Below, piece after piece: positions 49,940 to 58,568 of a stretch of 64,000 nt of DNA. Source of the stretch: CAZWVI01 sp964637165 (lineage in GTDB: Bacteria > Planctomycetota > UBA1135); the NCBI GenBank assembly GCA_964637165.1, contig CAZWVI010000001.1, positions 186,001 to 250,000 of the forward strand. Reading direction: 5' to 3'. The position numbers and the translations under genes were made by a program. The notes below the pieces were generated by a model that saw only the letters and a program-made list of their open reading frames with translations, was not told the DNA's origin and searched no databases. How positions within the stretch are numbered: the stretch's first letter is position 1; every line of letters begins with the position of its first letter.

Positions 49940-52165
49940 TTACTGGAAAGTAGTCGCGATTGGGTTTGTCCAAGCCGATTGTGTGAAGTTCAGACCGTGA
50001 AGCCAAACATTCCATCCGACCACAACTGGTGGAACGTTAGCTGGAAGAGTTGCATCACCGGCGGCATTGGCGATCATTGCCGGGAACTGACTAAATGGTG
50101 GAGTCAACATCAAAAGTCCATAGGCGGTGTTAGTTGGACCGCCGCCGACGAATGAGTAGCCACAAATCACCATGTCACCAGGGGTGTTATTTGCCACGTT
50201 GAGAACTAATGATGAACCAGCAACTGGTGGGTATGGAGTTAACGTTAGGTCAGGACCAGGTGCAACCCAGTTGTGTACTGAGATGTCATCGATACCGATG
50301 CCGTCAGCGTTGCCATACTCGTAGTTGTCGGCTTGACCGAACAACAAGTAAAACTGAGCAGTCGTATCAACTGGTGTTCCGGTGAGATCTACGCCAGTGA
50401 ACTGCTCCCAAACTCCAACTTGGTTGAAGTTGTTCCAGTAAGTTTGGACTTGGTGCCAATCGGTACCATTGTCGGAAACAAAGATTCCATCGTCAGTATG
50501 GTTTTCTTCACCAAAGTTAATGCCTGCAAAGTCGACAACTAAGTGGGTTGAGCCGGTGCCGTCAATGCCAATGATTAAAGCGTTGGCCACTTCATGGTGA
50601 CCACTCATGACAGGGTTGCCGCCAAGTTCAACACAGTAACTTCCAGAGTTGGCACTTAAACAAGGAGCCCATTGCCCCATGTTGCACCATGCATCAGCAT
50701 CTGGTGTGCGGAAGAACATGTCCAATTCATTGGTTGCCATAAAGCCTGGAATGATTCCAGCGTGGGCTTCGAAGTCCTCGTTGTATCCGTTAGCACCGAG
50801 TGTTACGAAAGTACTCGGCAAGTTAGGCCAAGTCGGTGGCGGAGGCGGTGGTGTGCCGGTAGTGTCGTGAACAGAAACGTAGCCACGGCCATTATTTTGG
50901 CCAGAACCAAAGTACTGAGGACACCCGTTTAGGAAGTCTTCTAGCCCGTCTCCTGAAACATCTTCGCCGCCTGAGCAGTAGTAGCCCATGCGGTCGCCGG
51001 CAAGCATGCCGTCAACGTGCATCAAAGAAGTCATAGTGGCTCCATCAATTACGTAAAGGCGACCTGAGTCAGCTCCAAAAGAACCGTCATAGTTTGGCGC
51101 ACCAACTAGGAACTCCTCAATACCATCGGCGTTAACGTCAGCGAAACTGGCTACCGACCAGCCGAAGAAGTCCAGTTTTGTTTCACCGTCAAGAACTGCA
51201 AGAGTAGCACCGGTTAAACCACTAAGTACGTGGGCAGAACCAGAGTTGACACCGTTGTTGTCGTCTTCGACGGCACCGGCGACGATGTCAGGAGTTCCAT
51301 CACCGTTCATGTCGCCAATCATTGCAACCGAGTTACCTAGGTGGTCGCGAGCGCTGGCACCAAGAGCGGTCCAGAGCAAGTTTCCATTTGAGCCGTCATA
51401 GGCGTTCACAGCGCCGGCGTTGCTGCCAGTGGTGTCTTCACCGTAAATACCAACAACGAAGTCGTTGGTGCCGTCGCCAGTAAGATCGCGACCTCCAGAA
51501 ACGGCGTAGCCAAATTGGTCGTTAACGTTGGCCCCGGTTACTTGCAGGATTTGCGCGCCAGTGGCACCTGAGTAAATGCCAGCGTAGCCAGGACCTGGAC
51601 CAGGACCAGTTACTGCGTCGTTACGTTGCTTGGCACCAATCAAGATGTCGTTGTTGCCGTCACCGTCAACATCACCAATGAAACTCATTGATGTTCCGAG
51701 AACGTCATCGACACCGGCTCCGTCAATTTGGTGAATGAGACTACCGTTGGCGCCAGAAAAGACTCGCACCATTCCCCCGCCTGAAGCAAGGTTGTCATCG
51801 TAGTGAGCGCTAGCTGCGTAGTCGTTAACGCCATCACCATTGATGTCGCCAAGACCGGTTACCGCATATCCCAACTCGTCGTTGAGCGAATCGCCGTCGT
51901 GACCGAAAAGTTGCATTCCAGTCGCACCGTTGAGGACACGGGCATGGCCGCACTCTTGGGAGTTGTTGTCGTCGCCAGGGGCGCCAACTAGTACTTCAGA
52001 AATACCGTCACCATTAAGGTCGCCGACAAGGACGGCGGATTGGCCAAAGAAATCATAGTTTGAATCACCGGCGGTGATCCACACAGTTCCTTGGGCGGAT
52101 GCAGGGGTGGCGAAGTTGCAGACAACTGCAAGCACGCCAAAGCTTATCAGGGATGCTTTGTTCAT
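49940..52165 (-). CDS. Secreted FG-GAP repeat protein, copy 1
   Basis: A 741-residue secreted paralogue of the next gene with the same order of parts: signal peptide (cleaved near ASAQG), about seven FG-GAP repeats with calcium loops (VGDLNGDGISEVLVGAP, GDVDGDGNNDILIGA, GDMNGDGTPDIVAGA), a GTPPPPPPTWPNLPSTF hinge, a jelly-roll-like domain, and the C-terminal module ending in TFQ. Copies 1 and 2 are similar along their whole length, so they arose by tandem duplication. On the coding strand the start codon is preceded by an unusual C-rich run rather than a ribosome site. Confidence 0.86.
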   Translation of the reverse strand: MNKASLISFGVLAVVCNFATPASAQGTVWITAGDSNYDFFGQSAVLVGDLNGDGISEVLVGAPGDDNNSQECGHARVLNGATGMQLFGHDGDSLNDELGYAVTGLGDINGDGVNDYAASAHYDDNLASGGGMVRVFSGANGSLIHQIDGAGVDDVLGTSMSFIGDVDGDGNNDILIGAKQRNDAVTGPGPGPGYAGIYSGATGAQILQVTGANVNDQFGYAVSGGRDLTGDGTNDFVVGIYGEDTTGSNAGAVNAYDGSNGNLLWTALGASARDHLGNSVAMIGDMNGDGTPDIVAGAVEDDNNGVNSGSAHVLSGLTGATLAVLDGETKLDFFGWSVASFADVNADGIEEFLVGAPNYDGSFGADSGRLYVIDGATMTSLMHVDGMLAGDRMGYYCSGGEDVSGDGLEDFLNGCPQYFGSGQNNGRGYVSVHDTTGTPPPPPPTWPNLPSTFVTLGANGYNEDFEAHAGIIPGFMATNELDMFFRTPDADAWCNMGQWAPCLSANSGSYCVELGGNPVMSGHHEVANALIIGIDGTGSTHLVVDFAGINFGEENHTDDGIFVSDNGTDWHQVQTYWNNFNQVGVWEQFTGVDLTGTPVDTTAQFYLLFGQADNYEYGNADGIGIDDISVHNWVAPGPDLTLTPYPPVAGSSLVLNVANNTPGDMVICGYSFVGGGPTNTAYGLLMLTPPFSQFPAMIANAAGDATLPANVPPVVVGWNVWLHGLNFTQSAWTNPIATTFQ

Positions 52166-52366
52166 CGAGTTTGGGGGGGGGAGGGGAAAGGAAAGCTATC
52201 CATTGGGACAAAACTTTCAAAGGGACACCCTCACATGATGCCACCGATATGGACTTAAATCGCCAAAAATATTAAAAATTTTACAAAGTAGCAAATATCC
52301 GAGATGGGCCAACGCTCTCAATTCTCATTGTAAGTCCATAGAGTTACAGTAATTAGCTAATTTAGT
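52166..52366. other. Non-coding gap upstream of the FG-GAP genes
   Basis: About 200 bases with no credible gene. It holds an AT-rich stretch at 52255-52285 (ATTAAAAATTTTAC and neighbours) and a C-rich run on the coding strand just before the FG-GAP start. The run reads as G residues at 52171-52185 on the + strand. The AATTAGCTAATT palindrome at 52351-52362 follows the tRNA 3' end. Confidence 0.5.
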
Positions 52367-52453
52367 TGGTGCCGGAGGGGGGACTTGAACCCCCACTCCC
52401 TTGCGAGAAATGGATTTTGAATCCATCGCGTCTGCCGATTCCGCCACTCCGGC
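52367..52453 (-). tRNA. tRNA-Leu (CAA anticodon)
   Basis: An 87-base tRNA including an encoded CCA end. The acceptor arms GCCGGAG and CTCCGGC pair perfectly. The D arm, a five-pair anticodon stem (ATGGA/TCCAT) with the loop TTCAAAA, a long class II variable arm and a T arm with GGTTCAA can all be drawn. Anticodon CAA reads UUG, a frequent leucine codon in this window. It lies between the UDP-sugar pyrophosphorylase gene and the FG-GAP pair. Confidence 0.95.
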
Positions 52454-52459
52454 CACCGT

Positions 52460-52477
52460 TGAGGGCAGCAGCCCTCA
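52460..52477 (-). other. Short intergenic hairpin before tRNA-Leu
   Basis: TGAGGGC and GCCCTCA form a seven-base stem with a four-base loop between the pyrophosphorylase stop and the tRNA. No U tract follows. It may be a processing or weak termination signal. Confidence 0.5.
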
Positions 52478-52485
52478 CTAAAATG

Positions 52486-53874
52486 TCAACGTTGCCGCAG
52501 GTGCAATCCGTTGCTACTACATTCTAATATCGCCGGCTTTATTTGAGCAAGATCACTTGCGTCAAAACAAATTCCGGGAGCTATTTCAGCAAGGCCCGTT
52601 TCGGAAAAAACAAAACCCGGTTTGCACTTTTGCAGCCATTTGCGGGCGCGCAAATTTAAAGCATGTCTTGAACTGGCAATGGAGTCGTTGCCTGCCCGAT
52701 TTTTAACTGGTGCGAACTCTTCGTCGCGCTCGCACATTTGCACCACAACTTTGTTAGCACGTGGAAGTGCATCAAAGACAAAAGTCTCAAATTTAATTCC
52801 GTCACGCAGTACGGCTTCATTTCCACCGTCGAGGGCTTGCACTTGCTTCCGTGCAAGGTGCAAGTCTAAAGGGTTGGTAGCGCATGCTTCGGCAAAGTTA
52901 ATTTCGAAAGCGTGAATTGCAATATTGCCGGCGCGGAATTTGAGCACTCCTTCGCTTTCTTCAAGACATGCTAGTTCTGGAGATATGTCCGAGTATTCAA
53001 TGCATTGCGGTGCTCCATCAACCAATGCCACCAATCCAACTTTTTCATTGGGTTCGGTTTTTGCGACAACCTTAATCGACATTTGAGCATTGCTGCTCAG
53101 GTGATGCCCTAAAAATGCCGGGTCGCCAATACGAACAAGTGGATTGTCCACTTGGCAATAGAACAAAGTGTCTACTCCCCTAGCACGCAGTAGTTCAAAA
53201 ATTCCATTGGCAGCAAGCGCCGCATAAAAACCTCCGTGTCCATCTGGGTTGCGAAACAAACTACCTGGCGAAGAAAGTAAAAATTGCCCGTCAGGACTAA
53301 GTGCGGGAAGAGTTCCCTGACAGACAAAGTGAATGTTGTCTACACCTAAGCCAAAGCAGTTACGCTTGGCGAAGAATTCTTGAGTGTCTTGATGGTTGCC
53401 AGGTCCGGTTTGAATAATCCATTGCAGATCCGCTCCACTTAGTTCACGTAGCCGCGCAACTTGTCCGGCCATCATTTGGAAAAGACTTGCGCCAGAACAA
53501 GGACCTAGAGGGAACGCCCCTTTCGGTGCTTCGAAACCCAAACGAGATGCTTGTCCGCCAGCAACAGTGCACAGAGCGACGCGGCCCTCGCTCAAAGCAG
53601 CCATGCCGACTTGCTGGGCTTGGCGAGTGAGTTCACTTTCAGTGGTGGATGCTTCGGTTAGAGGAGGTGGGCTTAACTCACCACTGACCGCCTTCGTACC
53701 ATCTGTTATAGACTTAAGTTGGGAATCTAAAATATCCCAATTAACATCGAGTAAATCACACTCAAGTTGGGCGACAGCCTTCGGCCCAGCTTTTAACGCT
53801 GGTTCAAAAACTTGTTCCATCCCCCGCTGGCGCAATTGCTCAAGCAAGCTTGCGCTAATCTGCGAAACTGGCAT
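52486..53874 (-). CDS. UDP-N-acetylglucosamine/UDP-sugar pyrophosphorylase, eukaryote-like
   Basis: A 462-residue nucleotidyltransferase of the UAP/UGP family rather than the bacterial GlmU type. The nucleotide-binding loop reads VAGGQASRLGFEAPKGAFPLG, a variant of LxGGxGTRLG. Other landmarks are IIQTGPGNHQDTQEFF, FLLSSPGSLFRNPDGHGG, FYCQVDNPLVRIGDP (metal-site Asp), VVAKTEPNEKVGLV and LRDGIKFETFVFDALP. It would make a UDP-sugar for envelope polysaccharides. It follows the small helical ORF by five bases and closes the fatty-acid gene run. Confidence 0.88.
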   Translation of the reverse strand: MPVSQISASLLEQLRQRGMEQVFEPALKAGPKAVAQLECDLLDVNWDILDSQLKSITDGTKAVSGELSPPPLTEASTTESELTRQAQQVGMAALSEGRVALCTVAGGQASRLGFEAPKGAFPLGPCSGASLFQMMAGQVARLRELSGADLQWIIQTGPGNHQDTQEFFAKRNCFGLGVDNIHFVCQGTLPALSPDGQFLLSSPGSLFRNPDGHGGFYAALAANGIFELLRARGVDTLFYCQVDNPLVRIGDPAFLGHHLSSNAQMSIKVVAKTEPNEKVGLVALVDGAPQCIEYSDISPELACLEESEGVLKFRAGNIAIHAFEINFAEACATNPLDLHLARKQVQALDGGNEAVLRDGIKFETFVFDALPRANKVVVQMCERDEEFAPVKNRAGNDSIASSRHALNLRARKWLQKCKPGFVFSETGLAEIAPGICFDASDLAQIKPAILECSSNGLHLRQR

Positions 53875-53879
53875 CGGAA

Positions 53880-54203
53880 CTATTCTTCGATCTTGTCGAG
53901 GGCTTCCTCAAGTAGGTTGACTAACAACTCTAACTTGCGTTCGAGAATTAGGTGTCGACGGTTGATTTTTTCGACAACTGGCGGCAACAATGCTTCCAGC
54001 GTGTAGTTGTTAATCATGTTGATGATTTCAGTGCGTGATGCATCTGGCAACTTGTGGAAGTGGTAGTGGTAAGCGTTGTCTAGGGTATCTTCACTAAGGT
54101 GAAGAGCTTCGCGAGTGATTGACTCTAACTCTGCGGCATCGTGCTCAACTTTGAAAACTTCCTTCTTGAAAGTATGAATTGCTTCGGCGAATTTTTGTCT
54201 CAC
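53880..54203 (-). CDS. Small helical protein, function unknown
   Basis: A 107-residue, highly charged helical protein starting with GTG at 54203. It has no membrane segment, cysteine or known motif. His-rich segments (NAYHYHFHKLP) and a coiled-coil-like C-terminus (LERKLELLVNLLEEALDKIEE) are the only features. It lies between fabF and the pyrophosphorylase gene, five bases before the latter, so it is part of the same unit. It may be a small regulator or assembly factor; this is speculation. Confidence 0.55.
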   Translation of the reverse strand: MRQKFAEAIHTFKKEVFKVEHDAAELESITREALHLSEDTLDNAYHYHFHKLPDASRTEIINMINNYTLEALLPPVVEKINRRHLILERKLELLVNLLEEALDKIEE

Positions 54204-54213
54204 GGGGATGTGT

Positions 54214-54230
54214 CCCGGGCGGCACCCGGG
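54214..54230 (-). other. Intergenic hairpin between fabF and the small ORF
   Basis: CCCGGG (54214-54219) pairs with CCCGGG (54225-54230) around a five-base loop. It occupies most of the 34-base gap. No U tract. Confidence 0.5.
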
Positions 54231-54237
54231 CTTTGGC

Positions 54238-55515
54238 CTATTGGTAGCGACGGAAAGCGAGACTTACGTTGTGACCGCCAAACCCAAAAGAGTTGGAGAG
54301 CGCACCAAAGAAATCGCCTTTGCGGCTTAGTTCGGGGATGTAGTCGAGATCACAACCGTTGTCACAGTCGGGGTTCTCTAAGTTTTTAGTGCCATGCAAA
54401 ACGCCTTGGTGTAGGGAAAGTGCACAGACTAGGGCCTCGATGGCTGAAGCGCCCCCGAGTAAGTGGCCAACCATTGATTTGCTCGACGAGACCGCAACTT
54501 TGTTGGCGTGCTCACCTAAAGCTAGGCGAATTGCGCCGGACTCCATTTGGTCGTTGAGCTGAGTTGAGGTGCCATGGGCGTTGATGTAGTCGACTTCTTC
54601 GGCTTGCATGTTGGCATCGGCTAGCGCGTAAGAAATTGCTCGTGCTGGACGAACCCCGCTTGCGTCTGGAGCGGTAATGTGACCAGCATCGTCACTTTGG
54701 CCAAAGCCTGCTAGTTCGCAGTAAATACGTGCGCCACGGGCTTTTGCATGAGCTTCGGATTCAATGATTAAAATTGCTCCGCCGTCGCCGAGAACGAAAC
54801 CATCGCGGTCTCGGTCGAATGGTCGCGAGGCGGCTTCGGGGTCGTCATTGCGCGTTGACAAGGCGCGCAGTCGACTAAAACCAGCCAAGGTTGAACTTGT
54901 GAGCGCTGCTTCAGCACCACCTGTAATCACAATGTCGGCGCGGCCAGAGCGAATTTCGCGGAGGGCCAGGCCAATCGCGTGCCCACTAGAAGCACAAGCT
55001 GATGCGGTTAAAAAGCAAGCACCTTCAAGACCAAACTCAATCGCAACATTGCCAGGTAAGGCGTTGGGCATTAGGTTAGGAACGTAGAAAGGCGTAACTC
55101 GGCGAGGTCCACTTTCCTTAACGGTATCGTGACCGTCGAGGCAGGTATGGATACCACCAATTCCAGAGCCTAGGATTACCCCACCACGAAGTGGGTCAAC
55201 GGTGGTGTCACTAAGACCAGCATCTGCCCACGCTTCACGGGCAGCGACAATGCCGACTTGGCTAAAGTGATCCATGCGCCGCAGACCTTGTCGATCAAAG
55301 TGATCTTCAGGAATAAGCGTAGTGCCGAAGACTTCAGCAGCGATTTTGGTTTGGTGGTTAACCGAGTCAAAGCAAGCAATCGGGCGAACACCCGATTTAC
55401 CTTCTAGCATCGCGTTAAAAGTGGCATGACCACCAAGAGCAAGAGGCGTGACCGCCCCTACTCCAGTAATCACGACTTTAGCTTGAGCTTCCGTTATCAC
55501 GTAGCAAGTATGCAT
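54238..55515 (-). CDS. fabF: 3-oxoacyl-ACP synthase II (elongating ketosynthase)
   Basis: Condenses malonyl-ACP with acyl-ACP in the fatty-acid cycle. The 425-residue product has the catalytic Cys in TASACASSGHAIG, the two His residues in INAHGTSTQLND and SKSMVGHLLGGASA, and the C-terminal NSFGFGGHN. The ATG at 55515 and a GTG at 55500 are both possible; ketosynthases usually begin close to the VVITGVGAVTPL strand, which allows either. The hairpin at 55519-55535 covers the bases just before the ATG and may limit its translation. Confidence 0.96.
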   Translation of the reverse strand: MHTCYVITEAQAKVVITGVGAVTPLALGGHATFNAMLEGKSGVRPIACFDSVNHQTKIAAEVFGTTLIPEDHFDRQGLRRMDHFSQVGIVAAREAWADAGLSDTTVDPLRGGVILGSGIGGIHTCLDGHDTVKESGPRRVTPFYVPNLMPNALPGNVAIEFGLEGACFLTASACASSGHAIGLALREIRSGRADIVITGGAEAALTSSTLAGFSRLRALSTRNDDPEAASRPFDRDRDGFVLGDGGAILIIESEAHAKARGARIYCELAGFGQSDDAGHITAPDASGVRPARAISYALADANMQAEEVDYINAHGTSTQLNDQMESGAIRLALGEHANKVAVSSSKSMVGHLLGGASAIEALVCALSLHQGVLHGTKNLENPDCDNGCDLDYIPELSRKGDFFGALSNSFGFGGHNVSLAFRRYQ

Positions 55516-55518
55516 TCA

Positions 55519-55535
55519 CGCCCTGTAAAAGGGCG
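55519..55535 (-). other. Hairpin between acpP and fabF
   Basis: CGCCC and GGGCG make a five-base stem with a seven-base loop, three bases before the fabF ATG. Its second arm contains AGGG, the only ribosome-site-like bases for fabF, so folding could reduce fabF translation relative to acpP. Confidence 0.5.
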
Positions 55536-55543
55536 CAAACAGC

Positions 55544-55783
55544 TTAGCTGTTTACTTTGCTAGAAATGTAATCGACAGCTGTGCCGACAGTTTGAATCTT
55601 TTCAGCATCTTCATCAGGAATAGTAATATCGAAAGCACTTTCGAATTCCATTACCAATTCAACAGTGTCTAGGCTGTCAGCGCCTAAATCGTTGATGAAA
55701 CTTGTTTCTGGGGCAAGCTTGTCACGGGTTGCACCCATGTGCTCGCAGATGATCTCGTGGACCTTTTCTTTGACGTCAGTCAC
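55544..55783 (-). CDS. acpP: Acyl carrier protein
   Basis: Carries growing acyl chains on a phosphopantetheine arm. The 79-residue acidic protein has the modification site GADSLDTVELVMEFE (Ser of DSL) and the usual four-helix layout. The start is a GTG preceded by an A-rich stretch. The 99-base gap between fabG and this gene, the longest in the fab run, holds possible alternative RNA structures, consistent with independent control of this abundant protein. Confidence 0.97.
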   Translation of the reverse strand: MTDVKEKVHEIICEHMGATRDKLAPETSFINDLGADSLDTVELVMEFESAFDITIPDEDAEKIQTVGTAVDYISSKVNS

Positions 55784-55794
55784 TTCTTTTTTTT

Positions 55795-55860
55795 CCGGGG
55801 TTCCGGTTAATTTCGGGGTAATCCGCAGTTGCGGAATTAAGGGAGGGCGGAGAATTCCGC
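55795..55860 (-). promoter_or_regulatory. acpP leader with mutually exclusive hairpins
   Basis: Four five-base elements lie in the fabG-acpP gap: TCCGC at 55822-55826, GCGGA at 55831-55835, GCGGA at 55847-55851 and TCCGC at 55856-55860 (+ strand). They can form two local hairpins, or one larger one with an eight-base stem (55831-55838 with 55853-55860). A smaller CCGG hairpin at 55795-55806 and an A-run precede the acpP start. Confidence 0.5.
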
Positions 55861-55882
55861 TTTGATGATTGTAGGAAAGCCC

Positions 55883-56632
55883 TCAACCGAGGGAAAGCCC
55901 CCCATCAACCAACAGTACTTGCCCAGTTAGGTAGCCACCTGACGGGCTAAGTAGGAAGGAAACGGTGCCGGCAATGTCATCGGGGTTTCCAGCGCGTTTA
56001 AGCGCGATTTTTCCGAGCATTTCGTCACGAGCCTGCTCAGGCAGGTCGGAGGTCATGTCGGTTTCAATGAATCCGGGAGCTACCACGTTGACTGTGATAC
56101 CTCGGCCGCCCAGCTCAATCGCTGCCGAACGAGCAAGTCCGTGGAGGCCAGCCTTGGCGGCACAGTAATTTGCCTGGCCAGGGTTACCAATCGATGCAAC
56201 CACTGAGCCGATGAAAATCACCCGTCCAGCACGGGCCTTCATCATTGGTTTAGTGACAGCTTTTAATAAGTGGAAAGAACCACCTAGGTTTGTTGCGATA
56301 ACTTGATCGAAATCCTCGCCACTCATTCGCAGCAATAGGCCATCGCGGGTAATTCCGGCGTTGGCAACGAGGCCATCAATTCCTCCCCAAGCTTCAACCA
56401 CTTGCTTGACTGCGTGAGTTGCGGTCTCAGCAAGGGAAATGTCGCCGGCCAGCGAAATAAATTCACCGCCAATTTCTTCTACAAGACTTTTTGTAGTTTC
56501 GAGGTTGGCAATTGAAGTTGCTAAACCAGCAACCTTGGCACCTCGCTTGGCGAGGTTTACAGCAATTCCTTGTCCGATGCCGCGCGAGGCACCAGTCACT
56601 AAAACGCGCAAATCTATAAGATCTTTGTTCAT
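55883..56632 (-). CDS. fabG: 3-oxoacyl-ACP reductase
   Basis: NADPH-dependent reductase of the fatty-acid cycle, 249 residues. VTGASRGIGQGIAVNLA (cofactor loop), NAGITRDGLLLRM, the active-site Ser in FIGSVVASIGNPGQ, the catalytic YCAAK (YxxxK) and PGFIETDMTSDLP are all as expected. It follows fabD by eight bases. A gap of 99 bases before acpP marks a possible regulatory break in the run. Confidence 0.96.
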   Translation of the reverse strand: MNKDLIDLRVLVTGASRGIGQGIAVNLAKRGAKVAGLATSIANLETTKSLVEEIGGEFISLAGDISLAETATHAVKQVVEAWGGIDGLVANAGITRDGLLLRMSGEDFDQVIATNLGGSFHLLKAVTKPMMKARAGRVIFIGSVVASIGNPGQANYCAAKAGLHGLARSAAIELGGRGITVNVVAPGFIETDMTSDLPEQARDEMLGKIALKRAGNPDDIAGTVSFLLSPSGGYLTGQVLLVDGGLSLG

Positions 56633-56640
56633 GTTGGTTT

Positions 56641-57585
56641 CTAAGCTAATGCGTGCACCTCGGCTATTTGTTGGTGAGTAGGGATTGGTGTTACTGCGGC
56701 ATCACGATTTATTTTGCGGGCTAAACCAGTCAGCACTTTACCTGGGGCTAATTCAATAAATTGAAAGTTCTCAAGATCCTTGGACATAGCGCAGAAGGAA
56801 TCTTGCCAAAGCACTGGTGCGCAAAGTTGGGCAACTAAGTTGGCCCGCAGATTCGCCGGTTCAGTTTCACTGCGAGCGGTTGCGTTTTGCCAAATCGGGC
56901 AACTAGGAGCTGCGAAATCGGTGTTAGCAAGTGCCGCTTCTAACTTGACAGCCGCCGGTCGCATAACTTCTGAGTGAAAGGCGCCAGCAACGTTTAAGCG
57001 GATTGCACGTCGCGCCCCTGCTTCAGTGGCTAAGGGCTCAAATACATCAAGCGCAGCGATTTCTCCTGACACCACAATTTGGCCTGGTGAATTAACATTG
57101 GCCACTTGGCAAATTTGCTTTGTTTGGGTTTCAACCTGTTGGCAAATTTCCTGAAGCTGTTCACGGTTGAGACCAAGCACCGAAGTCATCGATGATGGCT
57201 TTAGTTCTGACGCTTCTTGCATCGCCGCACCACGAAGTCTTACTAATTTCAATCCGTCAGCGAAACTGATTGCGCCGGCGGCGGCCATTGCCGAGTATTC
57301 GCCGAGCGACAAGCCTGCACAAAGTTGTGGCTTGATGCTTTGCGCAAGGCTTTCGTTGAGGGCCGCAAGGGCCGCCAAGGAACAAACGTAAATAGCCGGT
57401 TGAGCAATGTCGGTCTTGGTTAGCTCCTCTAGTGGTCCTTCGAAGCACAACTTTGAAAGGGAGAATCCAAGCACCTCATCGGCCTGGTCAAAAAGTTCTT
57501 TAGCGCCTCTGCTATTGGCGGCAAAATCAGCGCCCATGCCAACTTGTTGAGCCCCTTGCCCTGGAAATAGAAGTCCGTAATTCAT
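56641..57585 (-). CDS. fabD: Malonyl-CoA:ACP transacylase
   Basis: Loads malonyl groups onto ACP, 314 residues. FPGQGAQQVGMG, the nucleophile motif GLSLGEYSAMAAAGA, NVAGAFHSEVMRPA (catalytic His) and a C-terminal ELAPGKVLTGLARKI are the family marks. I chose ATG 57585, which shares a base with the fabH stop (TAATG); an ATG two codons upstream is possible. Confidence 0.95.
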   Translation of the reverse strand: MNYGLLFPGQGAQQVGMGADFAANSRGAKELFDQADEVLGFSLSKLCFEGPLEELTKTDIAQPAIYVCSLAALAALNESLAQSIKPQLCAGLSLGEYSAMAAAGAISFADGLKLVRLRGAAMQEASELKPSSMTSVLGLNREQLQEICQQVETQTKQICQVANVNSPGQIVVSGEIAALDVFEPLATEAGARRAIRLNVAGAFHSEVMRPAAVKLEAALANTDFAAPSCPIWQNATARSETEPANLRANLVAQLCAPVLWQDSFCAMSKDLENFQFIELAPGKVLTGLARKINRDAAVTPIPTHQQIAEVHALA

Positions 57586-58568
57586 TACCATTTAATTCGT
57601 GCGCCTGCCCAAACCAGACCAGCACCAAAAGCTGCTAGCACAAGGTACTTGTCTTTTTCAAAGCGACTAGTCGCTTCAGCCTCAGACATTAAAATTGGAA
57701 TTGAGGCGGCTGAAGTATTTCCGTAGTGCTCAATGTTGATGAGCACTTTTTCTGGAGCAATGCCGATCTTGGCAGTGGCAGTTTCAAGAATGCGCCGATT
57801 AACTTGGTGTGGGATTACTAAACCAATTTCATCGGGGTCAATTCCCTCGGTCGCCCAAGCCATAATTTCAGACATCTTGGAAACCGCAAAGCGATAAACT
57901 TCGCGTCCCATTAGGCGAATTAAATGAGACCCCTCAGTAAGAATCTCTGAAGACATTCTTTCGGCGGCCCCGCCGCGTGGGCGTTGGATGAATTCAGCAC
58001 CAGAGCCATCGGCCCCCATATAAACATCGTCAATTAATCCTTGTTGGCAAATGTCGTGAGGTTGTAGTACGCAAGCTCCCGCGCCATCACCGAAAAGAAC
58101 GCACGAATTGCGATCATGAATGTCGATAATTCTCGACAGTGCTTCGCCGCCAATGCATAACACGTTTTTGCATTGGCCACTGGCAACAAATTGCTGGCCA
58201 ATAATTAGTGCGTAAAGAAAGCCAGGGCACGCTGCCGAAATGTCAAAGGCGGCGGCGTTTTTACAGCCAAGTAACTCTTGCACAATGCAAGCAGTCGCGG
58301 GCAAAAACATGTCTCCGGACACCGTGCCTAAAATAATAAGATCAATCTCTTCAGGCTTAACGCCAGCGCGATTCATGGCCGCTTTACCGGCGGCTGCAAA
58401 CATGTCTGATGGCTTTTGCTCATCAGTTAACCAACGTCGTTCTTTAATCCCGGTTCGCTGTTGTATCCACTCATCTGAAGTCTCAACAAAGCGAGTGAAG
58501 TACTCGTTTTTAATGACGCGTTCCGGGACATAGTGTCCGAATCCAGCAATTCCGACGGGTAGCGACAT
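57585..58568 (-). CDS. fabH: 3-oxoacyl-ACP synthase III (initiating ketosynthase)
   Basis: Starts fatty-acid chains from acetyl-CoA and malonyl-ACP. The 327-residue product has the catalytic triad: Cys in FDISAACPGFLYAL, His in LVIPHQVNRRI and Asn in IEHYGNTSAASIP. The N-terminal IAGFGHYVPERV and DEWIQQRTGI are typical. Its start and stop codons each overlap a neighbour by one base (TAATG). Confidence 0.96.
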   Translation of the reverse strand: MSLPVGIAGFGHYVPERVIKNEYFTRFVETSDEWIQQRTGIKERRWLTDEQKPSDMFAAAGKAAMNRAGVKPEEIDLIILGTVSGDMFLPATACIVQELLGCKNAAAFDISAACPGFLYALIIGQQFVASGQCKNVLCIGGEALSRIIDIHDRNSCVLFGDGAGACVLQPHDICQQGLIDDVYMGADGSGAEFIQRPRGGAAERMSSEILTEGSHLIRLMGREVYRFAVSKMSEIMAWATEGIDPDEIGLVIPHQVNRRILETATAKIGIAPEKVLINIEHYGNTSAASIPILMSEAEATSRFEKDKYLVLAAFGAGLVWAGARIKW

